DNA of 64,000 nucleotides from contig CM030937.1 in assembly GCA_018136815.1 (NCBI GenBank), positions 232,606 to 296,605 on the forward strand, written 5' to 3'. The stretch is from Isochrysis galbana (Eukaryota > Haptophyta > Isochrysidales > Isochrysidaceae). The notes under the pieces are model-generated. The model was not told where the DNA came from. It worked only from the letters and a program-made list of their open reading frames with translations, and made no database searches. Shown here one piece after another: positions 1 to 9,679 of this stretch (position 1 is the first letter of the stretch; the number at the start of each line of letters is the position of its first letter). Made by a program: the position numbers and the translations under genes.

Positions 1-2
1 CC

Positions 3-847
3 CTAGCGGCAGCCCCATCGCCACACAATGCCTGTGGAGTACCTCTCCGTCGGCGGCGTCGGAGGGCTTGGTCTGAGGGCCTGCATGCTCCGGTGTTCTG
101 GAGTCTCGGGCGTATCATCTTCTCCCGAGTCCAGCCCAACATCCCCGTTTTCAAGTGGCCTTTCGGCTACGACCGAACCGGTCGGTTCGGCCACTCCTTC
201 GTCGCCAGCCGTGAAGGAGGCGCTCGGAGATAGTGCATTGATGCCTTGAGAGCCCAGTCGAGACAAGATGGAAGGTTCCGACGGCTCCGCAGCTGCCGCT
301 TGCTCAGCGATTTCTTGGGCGATGGAAGGCGTGACATCCTGCCACCGATGGACCCCCGAAATTACATCACGGTCGAAGACCTGCCACTTGCTGCGGCGCT
401 TCTTCACCGTGTTTGGAGGGCCTGGCGTTGTAGAGCGGTCCTTATGGGCCACTCCCACGGCGTGAAGCAGTCCACTTCCGCCACGGTCCCGTCTTGCGAT
501 GCGTTGGTTTCCGAGTCCTTCCGATGAAGCAGGCGAGACGCATCGGCAACGGGGCCCGCGTCTGAGATCACGACAACCGAATCAGACACTGGCGAACCGC
601 TGGGAGGCGTGAGGTGAGAGCTAGAAGCTGCTTCGCCTCTCCCCTCCATGAAGCGAGCCAGAGCCGTCCTCGGCTCAGCCAGTTCGAAACCGGTCGAACA
701 AAGCGAGGGGCGTTCTCTCAAGCTGGCAGCTGCTTGGGAAATTGCCCAGTCCACCGTGAAGTTGAGCGAACGCGACGCCTTGGCTTTGCGCGCATAACGG
801 CGCAAGACCGGCATCCACTGGGCCGCCATTGCACCGGCAATGCCCAC
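3..847 (-). pseudogene. C-terminal tail of the retroelement polyprotein, frameshifted
   Basis: Two overlapping open frames (847-404 and 458-3) correspond to one uninterrupted frame in the right copy. The shifts are a missing G near 443 (AAGGA against AAGGGA) and a missing base near 76. The chain has an alpha-helical part (AQWMPVLRRYARKAKASRSL), a basic patch (KKRRSKWQVFDRDVISGVHRW) and an acidic Glu/Asp/Pro-rich stretch. I recognise no domain. The element continues past base 1, where reverse transcriptase or other enzymes would be expected. Confidence 0.45.
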
Positions 848-889
848 ATAGGTGCGGCTGCGAAGGGCGCCACGGTGGGCGACGGCGAT

Positions 890-1575
890 AGATCCGCCAT
901 CGCGGATAGACGTCCCTCGACAATCTTCGAAGGCTGCAGGGCGGGAGTGAAGCCGTCAGGTACAGGCCAGTTGCTTTTGATGGCCCGTGCCGTGCTGCCA
1001 CGGCTGCACAAACTGCCGCGGTCGCAACCCCCCGACTAAGGCAGAGGCTTCCGCGTGCATTCGAGGATTTTCGACGGCAACGAAAGGCGCGTCGGCGCTT
1101 GCCATGGCGAGGAAGACTCTAGCGGCGGATTCGAGAGCCTGGCGTCGTCCCGGTTCCCGATCGAGCCACTGGCAACTCACCGCCGACAAATACGTGCACG
1201 GCGGATGCGCGACCACGAGGTCCCAACCGAGATTTTGAATGTGAAGAGCATCTCCGCAGAAGTGGGGAATGTAGTCGATCTCCGACGGTCGTAGATCGCA
1301 CGTCGCGACGTGCGCTCCGGCAAGTAGGAACATCGAAGACACGACCCCGCTAGCTTCACCGACGACTAGAACGCGGGGTGGAGGAATCCCCTCGGCCGCG
1401 TCGAACGTCACGGCGTCGTGGATCGCGCTAACTCAGCGCAAAGCTCGTCAAAATGCGTCGGCAGTACGGCAGAGGGTGATGAATGAGTGCTCGCGTGCGG
1501 CCGCCGCAAGGCTAGAGCAGCTTCGGCGAGATGGCGGGGCAAGATGACGGAGGAACCGCTAGCCCGGGCACGGGA
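890..1575 (-). pseudogene. C5-cytosine DNA methyltransferase-like domain, frameshifted copy
   Basis: The open part at 1411-956 shows the family's motifs in order: a SAM-binding loop VLVVGEASGVVSS with an acidic residue after strand 2 (ATCDLRPS), GDAL, the catalytic-type DLVVAHPPCTYLS with the PPC cysteine, and FVAVENP, equivalent to the ENV motif. The next motif (KATGLYL in the right copy) is lost here through one missing A at about 977. Further one-base losses relative to the right copy lie near 1428, 930 and 878. The closest known relatives by motif are the short phage/bacterial-type cytosine methyltransferase-like proteins with a HPPCTYL signature. Activity is inference; target-recognition and late motifs are not evident. 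Confidence 0.7.
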
Positions 1576-1580
1576 GGCGG

Positions 1581-2825
1581 CTAACATTTGAGCTCGCGCG
1601 TAGGGGCGCGGGCAGCTTCAGTAGACTTGGCGGCCGAGGAACAACCAACCACGGCGATCCGGTGGATGGCCTCGGCAGTAGAATTCAGGGGAGGGGTCGT
1701 CGCCCTGAAGTTTCGGTGGGCTAGACCTGAAGGGGGTTGGCTCCGGCGGGCGATCCCTGGAACGGGGATCCTCCGGAGAGCCGAGAGAAAGAGGAGACGC
1801 CGGCGTCCGTATGGGGCGCGACGAGAGATCGTATCGACGGCCCTGCGTCTCCCGAGTCTGGGTGGCCACGGCGTGAGCGCGGAAAGCCGCAGCTCCCTTG
1901 GAACCTTCATCTTCATTGACTCCGGAAGCCGACCCTTCCGGGTCGGGAACCAGTCAGAAACGAGAACGGGTGCAACTTCGAGACGAGAGAATGAACACGA
2001 TGACGGAGAAATATAACGAACCGGGGAGAGAGGTGAGGAGGAGGCACTAGTCTCCGCCTCCACTGCACGAGAACCTACGGTAGACAACGACAATTTGTCC
2101 GCAGAGCGGCTCCGGCTATGGCCCTTGGGAGAGAGGTCTCCAGTGGGGTCCCGCCGGGAAAGAGCAGAAACAGGTAGAGCACCAACAACATTTTCGGACG
2201 CGGCAGCGGCCACGTCGGACCTATCCATAGAACCTAGAGCAGAAGATGATACCGAGTCGACAGCCCTCGAGGGCTTCACAACCGATTGTTTACGAAACGA
2301 AGAGACCGAAGACGCGTCGAATCTACCTAGCCCACCCCCTTGGGCAGGGCCGTCGGGGGGTGAATCCAGGGATGAAGATGCGTCGAAAGACCTAGGAGAA
2401 TTAGAAGAAACCGAAGACAGCATAGTATCCGTAGAAATAGATTCCAAGAGGGGCAGCGAGCGAGAATCGGCCCCTAACATCCTAATAGCGTGCGGAGTAA
2501 TAGAAGAACTTGTAGACGTACACGAATTTCGGAGAGTCGGGTCGCGACTATCTCCGGGGCAAACCTGTTTCCAGGAGCCCGGGTCAAGTGTCGACTCCGG
2601 CTTCCGAGATAGCCGTTCGGCGGGGGCTTCAGCCGGCGAGGCGGCTCCCACCGTCGAGGACTGAATAGAGCTAGAGACAGGGGGAGAATCGCCGCGTCGA
2701 CAGCTCTTCTCCCCAAGCGGCGTAGGGATCGGATCGGGATGGTGGTGGTGGCGTTCAGGCCCACCGCCCCGATGTTCTCCGCCAGGGTTTGAAGGACGGG
2801 GACCCCGCCGGACCCCTACTGAGGC
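1581..2825 (-). pseudogene. Linker region of the retroelement polyprotein, frameshifted
   Basis: This frame is open from 2825 to a stop at 1581. It encodes a serine/proline/arginine-rich, low-complexity chain with no domain I recognise. It begins as the gag-like ORF ends and leads into the methyltransferase region. At about 1585 this copy has CTCAAATG where the right copy has CTCCAAATG. That one-base loss causes the stop; in the right copy the same frame continues into the methyltransferase. It is probably the middle of a polyprotein rather than a separate gene. No in-frame ATG supports independent initiation at its start. Confidence 0.5.
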
Positions 2826-5533
2826 TTAACCCGGACCATCGAGCGAAGAAGCTTATGAATGTGCTCGTCCGATCCGCACTCTCCGCAGCCAGCCTCACAC
2901 AGAAAGCGGATATATGGCTGACAGATGACGGGGTTGTGAGCACCGTCTCCCGTGCCATATTTCCAGGCTTCGCTGGCTGGAGTGCCAGGAGGAGCTTGAG
3001 GTCGGAAAGCGCAGAAGGCACAGCCGTTTTCGTTCGTCCATTCGGTGATTCCCCTATTGATATCGTCCGTCCGTGGAGTTTCCATTGAATTATCGGCCGG
3101 TCGGCACTTTGCTAGCGCCGCCGAGACCCTTGGGTGCTTGGCATAGCCTGATACGGCCCAGAAGCGGGCTCGGGCCCGATTCCAAAGCTCGGGCGTCCAC
3201 CGGGATACGCCCAAGTCAGGCGGTAGCCCTTGGCCGTTCGCCGGCGGATCGCAGCGACGGCTGGGCGGCCGAGACGAGCCTCCCTTTCGACCGGGTGGAT
3301 CGGTCAGTATAGCCGGCAACGGTGAGTTGGAGTGGTAACTTGCCGGCGGTGCAGCAGCCCGATAATCAGGCTTCGAAGCAGGCGAGTGTCCCTGTCCGCG
3401 AAGAGCTTCAGCCACGGTGGCTTGGACGGCTGCCTGCACGGCGGCGACCATGTCCGTGGTCGAAGCGGTCTTCTGGGACGAGGAAGTCTCGTTCTTTGCC
3501 TCGCCTGAGGCCTTAGTGCGTACGCTAGCCACGGTTTGCTTCGTCGAGGGTCGGGATTGATGACGCTTCACCCGGGCCTGCTCGTAAGGGCTGAGGTACC
3601 GTTGGCAGAGGTTGACGCACGAGAGCGCCGACCGACCTAGCTCGTGGTTCTCTACGCGGAAACGAGTCTCCGCGAGCACCTCCGCAAATTTAATAGCATT
3701 GTCGACGCCGCGCTGAGGATCAACCTTATCGTTCCGAATGATTTCCTCGAACCTCTGGTTGATCTCATGGGCCATGTTTGGATGATCCCACACGTTGGTG
3801 GAGTCAACCGCGGAATCGCCAAGCTTGCGGATGTAGGCGCGAACCAAATTCTTGCTGAGCTCACATAGATCAGCGCCGGCCTCGCGCTCCCTCATGCGGT
3901 CCCACTCCATCGACGCCGAGTCTTTCGCGAAACCATCGGCCCCGTTTGCGAAGGTCCCGTCGCATTTGCGAAGAAGGACGTCAGCAGCGAGGACAGGATT
4001 GAGAGCGAGGGCCCGGTCCTCCACTAGATCGAGGAGGAAGGCGAAGATGCGAGAATTGCCGCTGGAATTGGCTCCGGCTGCCGCGAGGAGGGAGGTAAAT
4101 ATTTCGCGATGATCGCAGCCGAGCGCTAGTGCCCGCTCCAACGGCTTGATGAGAGTTAGCCGAAATTCGTTCCAGGCTGTCGCCGCGGTTTGAACGTTAT
4201 CGGAGGCGAGGGCCTTTGGGAAGCGGAGCTCCGAAAGCTCTTTGCCCATCCTGACCTGATGGTGAAGGGTTTGCTCTGCTGAGAAGCGGCTACGCACCCA
4301 TTTGAGCAAGTGGTCCTCCTCCATGAAAATTCGGCAATGCCAAACGTTGCCCGCCAGGGAGAGGTTGCTCTTCAAAATGGTATGGATGAGCTCATGCTCG
4401 TCGGAGTCGCGGTAAAGGGCGGCCAGATCGCGTGAGGGCAGGGCGAGGAGATTTTTCCACTCGCTTACAACTGCCTCTCGCTCATCCATCCCCACCGCAA
4501 GGCAGGGGTCGCGAGGGTGGCGGAACGGCACCACCGGGGTCGGGCCCCGGTGAGGGCTCTGATCCTGGCGGCGGGGTTCCGATTTGGAGGTCGGGTACGC
4601 CGACCGTGGAACCCTAGAAGCCGGAGAGGCGTGGCCCTTTGGGTCTAGAGCAGGAGGCTCGCCCATGGGTGGTTCCCTCTGAACCGGCCTAGCAGAATCC
4701 GCAGCCGCCTCGGTCCGATCCATGGACGGACTTGAAGCGGGCTCTTGGCGGGCTTGGAGTAGCTGAGTCAGGGCTTTGAACCCTGCTTCAACTTGATCCC
4801 GGAGAAGCCCCTCCCTCGCCTCTGCCGCGGCAAGGGATGAATGTAGGCGCTCCACAGCCCCTTTTAGGGTGTTGGTCTCCGCCTGAAGCCTTGCCATTTC
4901 CGCATCCTGACGCGCCGCGGCCGTCTCGATCGGGGTGATCTCTTGATCAAGGACCCCTTTTGATGACGGCGGGGCATAGTCCCGGTAAGCGGGGCTTCGG
5001 AAGCTGATCCCCTCCCCTTCACCGACCTCAGACTCATCATCTCGAAGGTGAGGAGGGGGGTCAAACTGAATCAGAGGGAGGGGACCCTCCTCCACCTCAT
5101 TGGCCAACTCAGCGACGCTGAAGTTGGCCTCATGCGGGAGAGGGTCATGCTCCACCATGGCCCGCTGTGATTGCACCCGGTGGGTGCCGAAGGAAGCGGA
5201 CAAATCCTCGCCATCCGCCACGAGCTGATCGGAGCCAGTCGTGGAGATAGCAGCCGGGGTGATGGGTGCCATTGGTGTAGCCTCAGAAGCCGTGGGATCA
5301 CTCGGACATCCCACGGGAGCAAAAGCTGCAGCGGGCAGAGAAGGTTCCCTGAGGGGTTCCTCCTCTGCGGCCGAGGACGCAAGCTTCGATTTCGTGCTTG
5401 TCGAGTCGAGCGGAGCCGGAGGGCTCTGGGCCACTCCGTCGTGAGCGGCACCGGCGGTTAGCGCGGCGCCTTGGCCCTCCTCCCCGCCGGGAGTCGGGTG
5501 AATGAAATTCTGGATGGGGTCGGGCATCCCCAT
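2816..5533 (-). CDS. Gag-like protein of the methyltransferase retroelement
   Basis: An open frame of about 905 codons from the ATG at 5533 (protein begins MGMPDPIQNF) to TAG at 2816-2818. The frame is also open upstream to about 5698 but without an ATG. The N-terminal third is acidic and proline-rich. A short coiled coil follows (AARQDAEMARLQAETNTLKG onwards, near residues 225-285). The middle is alpha-helical and capsid-like. The C-terminus carries a possible zinc-binding cluster: CAFC, then a His, an ICQ Cys and CEAGCGEC near the end. The frame of the downstream linker/methyltransferase ORF opens at 2825, only about 8 bases before this stop and in the -1 frame. Comparison with the right copy suggests the two were one frame and that a base has been lost here. 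The family is not one I can name; 'gag-like' rests on position, coiled coil and Cys/His end. Confidence 0.6.
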   Translation of the reverse strand: MGMPDPIQNFIHPTPGGEEGQGAALTAGAAHDGVAQSPPAPLDSTSTKSKLASSAAEEEPLREPSLPAAAFAPVGCPSDPTASEATPMAPITPAAISTTGSDQLVADGEDLSASFGTHRVQSQRAMVEHDPLPHEANFSVAELANEVEEGPLPLIQFDPPPHLRDDESEVGEGEGISFRSPAYRDYAPPSSKGVLDQEITPIETAAARQDAEMARLQAETNTLKGAVERLHSSLAAAEAREGLLRDQVEAGFKALTQLLQARQEPASSPSMDRTEAAADSARPVQREPPMGEPPALDPKGHASPASRVPRSAYPTSKSEPRRQDQSPHRGPTPVVPFRHPRDPCLAVGMDEREAVVSEWKNLLALPSRDLAALYRDSDEHELIHTILKSNLSLAGNVWHCRIFMEEDHLLKWVRSRFSAEQTLHHQVRMGKELSELRFPKALASDNVQTAATAWNEFRLTLIKPLERALALGCDHREIFTSLLAAAGANSSGNSRIFAFLLDLVEDRALALNPVLAADVLLRKCDGTFANGADGFAKDSASMEWDRMREREAGADLCELSKNLVRAYIRKLGDSAVDSTNVWDHPNMAHEINQRFEEIIRNDKVDPQRGVDNAIKFAEVLAETRFRVENHELGRSALSCVNLCQRYLSPYEQARVKRHQSRPSTKQTVASVRTKASGEAKNETSSSQKTASTTDMVAAVQAAVQATVAEALRGQGHSPASKPDYRAAAPPASYHSNSPLPAILTDPPGRKGGSSRPPSRRCDPPANGQGLPPDLGVSRWTPELWNRARARFWAVSGYAKHPRVSAALAKCRPADNSMETPRTDDINRGITEWTNENGCAFCAFRPQAPPGTPASEAWKYGTGDGAHNPVICQPYIRFLCEAGCGECGSDEHIHKLLRSMVRVKPQ

Positions 5534-6721
5534 TTGGGTGTCTGGACTGGGAACGAACGGCGAACGAAGGGCTGTGGGGCGGTGAGGTGCTCCTAGCGGC
5601 CCTAGTGTGTTGGATAGTAAGAGATTGTTAGACCTACAAAGAACTCTTCCCTCAGGGAGGGAGCCTAGGCTGCTTGAGTGCAGCGACGCAGCGAACAACG
5701 ACGGACAAAGAGGCTGAGAACAACAGGATACACCGACTCACGAACACACCGGAATCATTCACCCAAACAAAGCAAATTATCAAGCAACCGCGACCCCAAA
5801 TCACCGATAACTCAAACACGTCGCGAGAGACGGAGAGAGAGAGCGAGAGAGAGAGAGACTCCGCAGCGACGGCCGGAGCGTGTCTCCGTTGTAACTTCCC
5901 ACGTAGCGGAGAGTCCGAAGGGGAGCGTCCTGTCGCGCGACCACGGCGATCACTTTGGATACAGATCGCGACGAGATATCTTCACGACCGAATAAATCTT
6001 GCCGTTGAGCGTGAACCTTCTAGACGCTTCTAACGAACAACCCTGAGTAGCAACCAAGGGGAAGAAACACCAAAGGGGCCAAGGCTTGCATGTAGCTTGC
6101 ATCAAGGGGAAAGATTCCCTCACCTAGGAAGCGAACCTACACCGGTCTCCAAGGCGAGATAGCAAATTAAACCTCAAATCTCGAGCGGATAGAGCAACCG
6201 ACTTGCTCGCCAAAACCTTGACCGAGAAGAAAGAAGCAAGGACCTACAAGCCAAGGGTAGCGGACCTAGGGAATGTGAGAGGAAATTTCCGAACGCCAAC
6301 GCCAAACGCCGAACGCGGGAAGGCAACGAAACCCTAACCAGGCCAAGCAGAACCTACGAAGAACAGGCCTGGACGACAACGAAAGTGAGCAGGTCCCAAG
6401 AAAGAACCGGAACCCAACAAGAAACGACAAGCCTTGCAAGAAGCTAAACAAGCCTTCACAAGGTAACCTGAGAGCCTGAGACAAGCGCGCAGCGAGTGAC
6501 AGGCGACCTGGCTCCTTTGGGTCAAGATTACCCGAAAGGAGGAAACCTGGAATCTAGACCTGACAAACAGGCTAGAAGGAACGAAACAAGAACTCGAATT
6601 CTAGATCGCTAGGGACGAACCCTACCAACCTAGATGTACCTGAGCTTCACCGTGTGGCCGCACGGCGAAGGACCTGGAAACAAGAGCCTGGAAATCGCAT
6701 CATCTAGGATGAATGCGACAC
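5534..6721 (-). promoter_or_regulatory. 5' leader of the methyltransferase retroelement
   Basis: This non-coding leader is shared almost base for base with 59920-61100. It contains a pyrimidine-rich tract on the element strand (CTCTCTCTCTCGCTCTC, complementing 5838-5862) about 300 bases before the gag ATG, a plausible initiator or leader element. I could not find a paired LTR or a clear tRNA primer-binding site. Short ORFs of 60-100 codons occur in both copies at the same places, but they look like by-products of the composition. Confidence 0.45.
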
Positions 6722-6740
6722 AACGCTACCGTCCCGGTGC

Positions 6741-7675
6741 CGTGATACGCGCGAGTGCCCAACTTTGAGCCGGCACCGAGCGCGCTGGCGGCGTTTTGGT
6801 GTTGATCCAGTTGCACTGGGTGGCACACCAAGCACCATATTCACAAATGCCGCCCTTGCAGCCACGCCAATCGTCGCCCCCGCCCGCGCGCATCGCGCCA
6901 TAGTCGACCGTGTGTGGCGCCGACGACCACGCTAACGTCACCTGGCCGAACGGGCCGAGTGCCCAACTTTCGACCGCGACCGGGCGCGCTGCCGGCGCTT
7001 TCTTGGTCTCCCACTGGGATAGAATGGCTTGCCAGACACCAAATCCGAATATGCCGCCCTAGCAGCAACACCAATCGCCGCCCCCGCCCGCGCGCATCGC
7101 GCCATAGTCGGCCGTGTGTGGCGCCGACGACCACGCCAACGTCACCGGGCCGAACGGGCCGAGTGCCCGACTTTCGACCGCGACCGGGCGCGCTGCCGGC
7201 GCCTTCTCGGCCATCCACTGAGATAGAATGACACAACAGGCATTACTTGCAAAGATGCCGCCCTAGCAGCCACGCCAATCGCCGCCGCCGGCCGCACACA
7301 TCGCGTCGAAGTTGGCCCTGCGCAACATCGACAACAAGACCAAGGGGGCCGAATGGGCCAGAGTGCCCAACTTTCGCACGCGACTGCGCTTGCCGCTGGC
7401 GCTCTCTTGCCCCTCAGCTTGCTTAGGGCGATCTAAATCTCATCACATGAAATGGTTCCGCCCCAGGAGCCAAATCCATGTACCTAGCGGCCACGGCGCA
7501 CGCCTTTGCGGTGAAGGCGGAGGTGAGAGGTGAACACGCCACACACTAGCTCTCAAAATTTCGGATCAACGGTGGGCGCGAACGCGTGGGGCCGGGCCAG
7601 GAGGCTTTGAGGGTTACAAGCAGGCCCTGAACGGGCCGGTCGCGACCAGCCCGTCGCGCCGCACGGCCACATGAG
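6741..7675 (+). repeat. 203-bp tandem repeat and unique flank, left arm of repeat R1
   Basis: A unit of about 203 bp recurs about three times. The segment CATCGCGCCATAGTC starts at 6891 and 7094, and a diverged version is near 7297. Each unit also carries GCCGAACGGGCCGAGTGCCC. The tandem part passes into non-tandem sequence (to about 7675). The whole block reappears in reverse orientation and diverged at 11945-12975. No convincing protein is encoded; the short open frames track the repeat. Confidence 0.7.
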
Positions 7676-7969
7676 GAGCTGCACCTCCAGGCGTCCAAGC
7701 GAGCGCTTCTCGACGTCAATCGGGCCGTGGCCCTGGGCGTCGGGCCGGATCGAATCGAGGCATTCCTGCGGTGCGAGGGGCCAGGACGGGTTAGTACGAG
7801 TGTGTGCGACCCTCAAGAACCAGCGTGCGACCTACTAGTCACCCGTCACCCCCCACCCTGCTCGCGAGAGCTCTGGGCTCTGCATGGCCACCACCTCCAG
7901 GCCATTCTTCGGCCGATCGCGGGCGATCGGACGTCGCGGAAGCTCCGCGTTTCTAATAGTGATGCGCCC

Positions 7970-8215
7970 CACATTCACCACTCTGATTCCCTCCCGTGGG
8001 CGACCGTGTCATTCTCCCAAAATAGCCCGCCACGCGCGGGGGAAGGGAGGGGAGTCCCTCACCGACGCCATTGCCCTTCGTGGGGCGGGAGGGGGTCGTT
8101 CGGAGGGGGGAGGGAGTTGGCGGGGCAGGTAGGGGGGGACCCTGAGGAATCCTTGGACACCTAGGGGAGGTGGGAAATAGTGGTTAAAATGAGTGAGTGA
8201 CCGGGCTACCTTAGC
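7970..8215 (-). repeat. Dispersed repeat R2, left copy
   Basis: Reverse complement of 58195-58423. Shared landmarks include GAATCAGAGTGGTG at one end, a GGGCAATGG/CCATTGCCC segment, and TTAAAATGAGTGAGTGAC at the other. It is G-rich, without coding potential. The right copy is interrupted at GTGGTGAA by a LINE 3' tail, while this copy runs on (GTGAATGTGGGG), so it represents the empty-site form. Confidence 0.65.
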
Positions 8216-8635
8216 CCTTACCCTTAGCCCTTAGAAGTTGAAATAGCTATTTGACCGGCCTACAGCAACTCTTGTCAGGCCCTATAGGATGTATTTAAAT
8301 GAATGTGAAGCGCGTCCTCGGTTGTAGGCCTCGAATGGATTGGCAACGTACTTGGCCGGAGGCAAAAAAAGATATCTCCGTATGTCCATATTTGCAGCGC
8401 CGGGGCATCGTACTGCGATATTTTTGGACTTCCCATCTTCTTTATTTAGGCGCGGAGGGCGCCGGGAGAGGGCAGATCTGGGGAGAGCGGGCGAGGGGGG
8501 GACTCTCTCTCTCTCTCTCCCGCGCGCGCGGGAAACGGAGGGCGCGCGGAACCCAAGACGACCCCCTCTCTACGTTAGAAACGTCTGTCGTGTACAGGGT
8601 ATAAACGTGAGCTTCAGTCCGTCCGACGAGCGGTC
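8216..8635. other. Intergenic, no gene seen
   Basis: Contains a short CCTTAGCCCTTA-like repetition near 8210-8235 and a G-rich then CT-rich transition. No supported gene. Confidence 0.5.
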
Positions 8636-9475
8636 GCTCTCTCCTCTTCTCTCTTCTCTTTCTTCTCTCTCTATCTCTCTCTATCTCTATCTCTCTCTCT
8701 CCCTCTCTCCCTCTCTCCCTCTCTCTCTCTTCTCTCTCTTCTCTCTCTTCTCTCTCTTCTCTCTCTTCTCTCTCTTCTCTCTCTTCTCTCTCTTCTCTCT
8801 CTTCTCTCTCTTCTCTCTCTTCTCTCTCTTCTCTCTCTTCTCTCTCTTCTCTCTCTTCTCTCTCTTCTCTCTCTTCTCTTTCTCTCTCTTCTCTCTCTTC
8901 TCTCTCTTCTCTCTCTTCTCTCTCTTCTCTCTCTTCTCTCTCTTCTCTCTCTTCTCTCTCTTCTCTCTCTTCTCTCTCTTCTCTCTCTTCTCTCTCTTCT
9001 CTCTCTTCTCTCTCTTCTCTCTCTTCTCTCTCTTCTCTCTCTTCTCTCTCTTCTCTCTCTTCTCTCTCTTCTCTCTCTTCTCTCTCTTCTCTCTCTTCTC
9101 TCTCTTCTCTTCTCTCTCTTCTCTCTCTTCTCTCTCTTCTCTCTCTTCTCTCTCTTCTCTCTCTTCTCTCTCTTCTCTCTCTCTTCTCTCTCTTCTCTCT
9201 CTTCTCTCTCTTCTCTCTCTTCTCTCTCTTCTCTCTCTTCTCTCTCTTCTCTCTCTTCTCTCTCTTCTCTCTCTTCTCTCTCTTCTCTCTCTTCTCTCTC
9301 TTCTCTCTCTTCTCTCTCTTCTCTCTCTCTTCTCTCTCTTCTCTCTCTTCTCTCTCTTCTCTCTCTTCTCTCTCTTCTCTCTCTTCTCTCTCTTCTCTCT
9401 CTTCTCTCTCTTCTCTCTCTTCTCTCTCTTCTCTCTCTTCTCTCTCTTCTCTCTCTTCTCTCTCTTCTCTCTCTC
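8636..9475. repeat. Pyrimidine minisatellite, 9-bp unit TTCTCTCTC
   Basis: From about 8729 to 9474 the unit TTCTCTCTC is repeated roughly 80 times with a few 2-3 base phase slips (near 8878, 9110, 9180, 9321). A less regular CT-rich lead-in precedes it. Since 9 is a multiple of 3, all frames stay open and give long Phe-Ser-Leu or, on the other strand, Glu/Arg/Lys chains, none of which should be called genes. Such a tract can form triplex or slipped DNA and often varies in length. Confidence 0.9.
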
Positions 9476-9679
9476 GCCCTCTCGCTCTTCCCCCCCGCCG
9501 TCCCTTCTCTCTCCACCTCCTCCCCCCCCCCCCAAATGCTAGCCCTCTTGCTTCCCCCTCCTCTCTGCGCCCCAGCCGAGCTCTTCCGCCTCTCCCGCTC
9601 CTCCTGCCTCCACGCACCCAGCCGTATAGAGCTCTCGCGCTCCCTTGCTTCCTCTCCCACCCTCTCCTTCTCTCAGAGT

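Larger units (their letters stand above)
1..6721 (-). mobile_element. Gag-like retroelement with cytosine methyltransferase-like domain, left copy (3' end beyond window)
   Basis: The stretch is the reverse complement of 59920-64000 with high identity. The shared sequence stops abruptly at 6721 (59920 in the other copy), where both begin TGTCGCATTCATCC on the element's coding strand, so this is the element's 5' terminus. It starts TG and can fold (CGCAT...GATGATGCG). Order along the element: a leader of about 1.2 kb, a gag-like ORF, a basic/serine-rich linker, a methyltransferase-like domain, then an acidic tail leaving the window at base 1. This copy keeps a 2594-bp segment (about 1932-4525) that the right copy lacks. 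No reverse transcriptase, integrase or recombinase is visible, so the order (LTR, DIRS-like or other) cannot be named; calling it a retroelement is inference from the gag-like protein and repeat structure. Confidence 0.75.

Noticed and set aside
8205-8240. CCTTAGCCCTTACCCTTAG-like telomere-style repeat
   Set aside because: Only about four imperfect units, not a consistent TTAGGG-type array.
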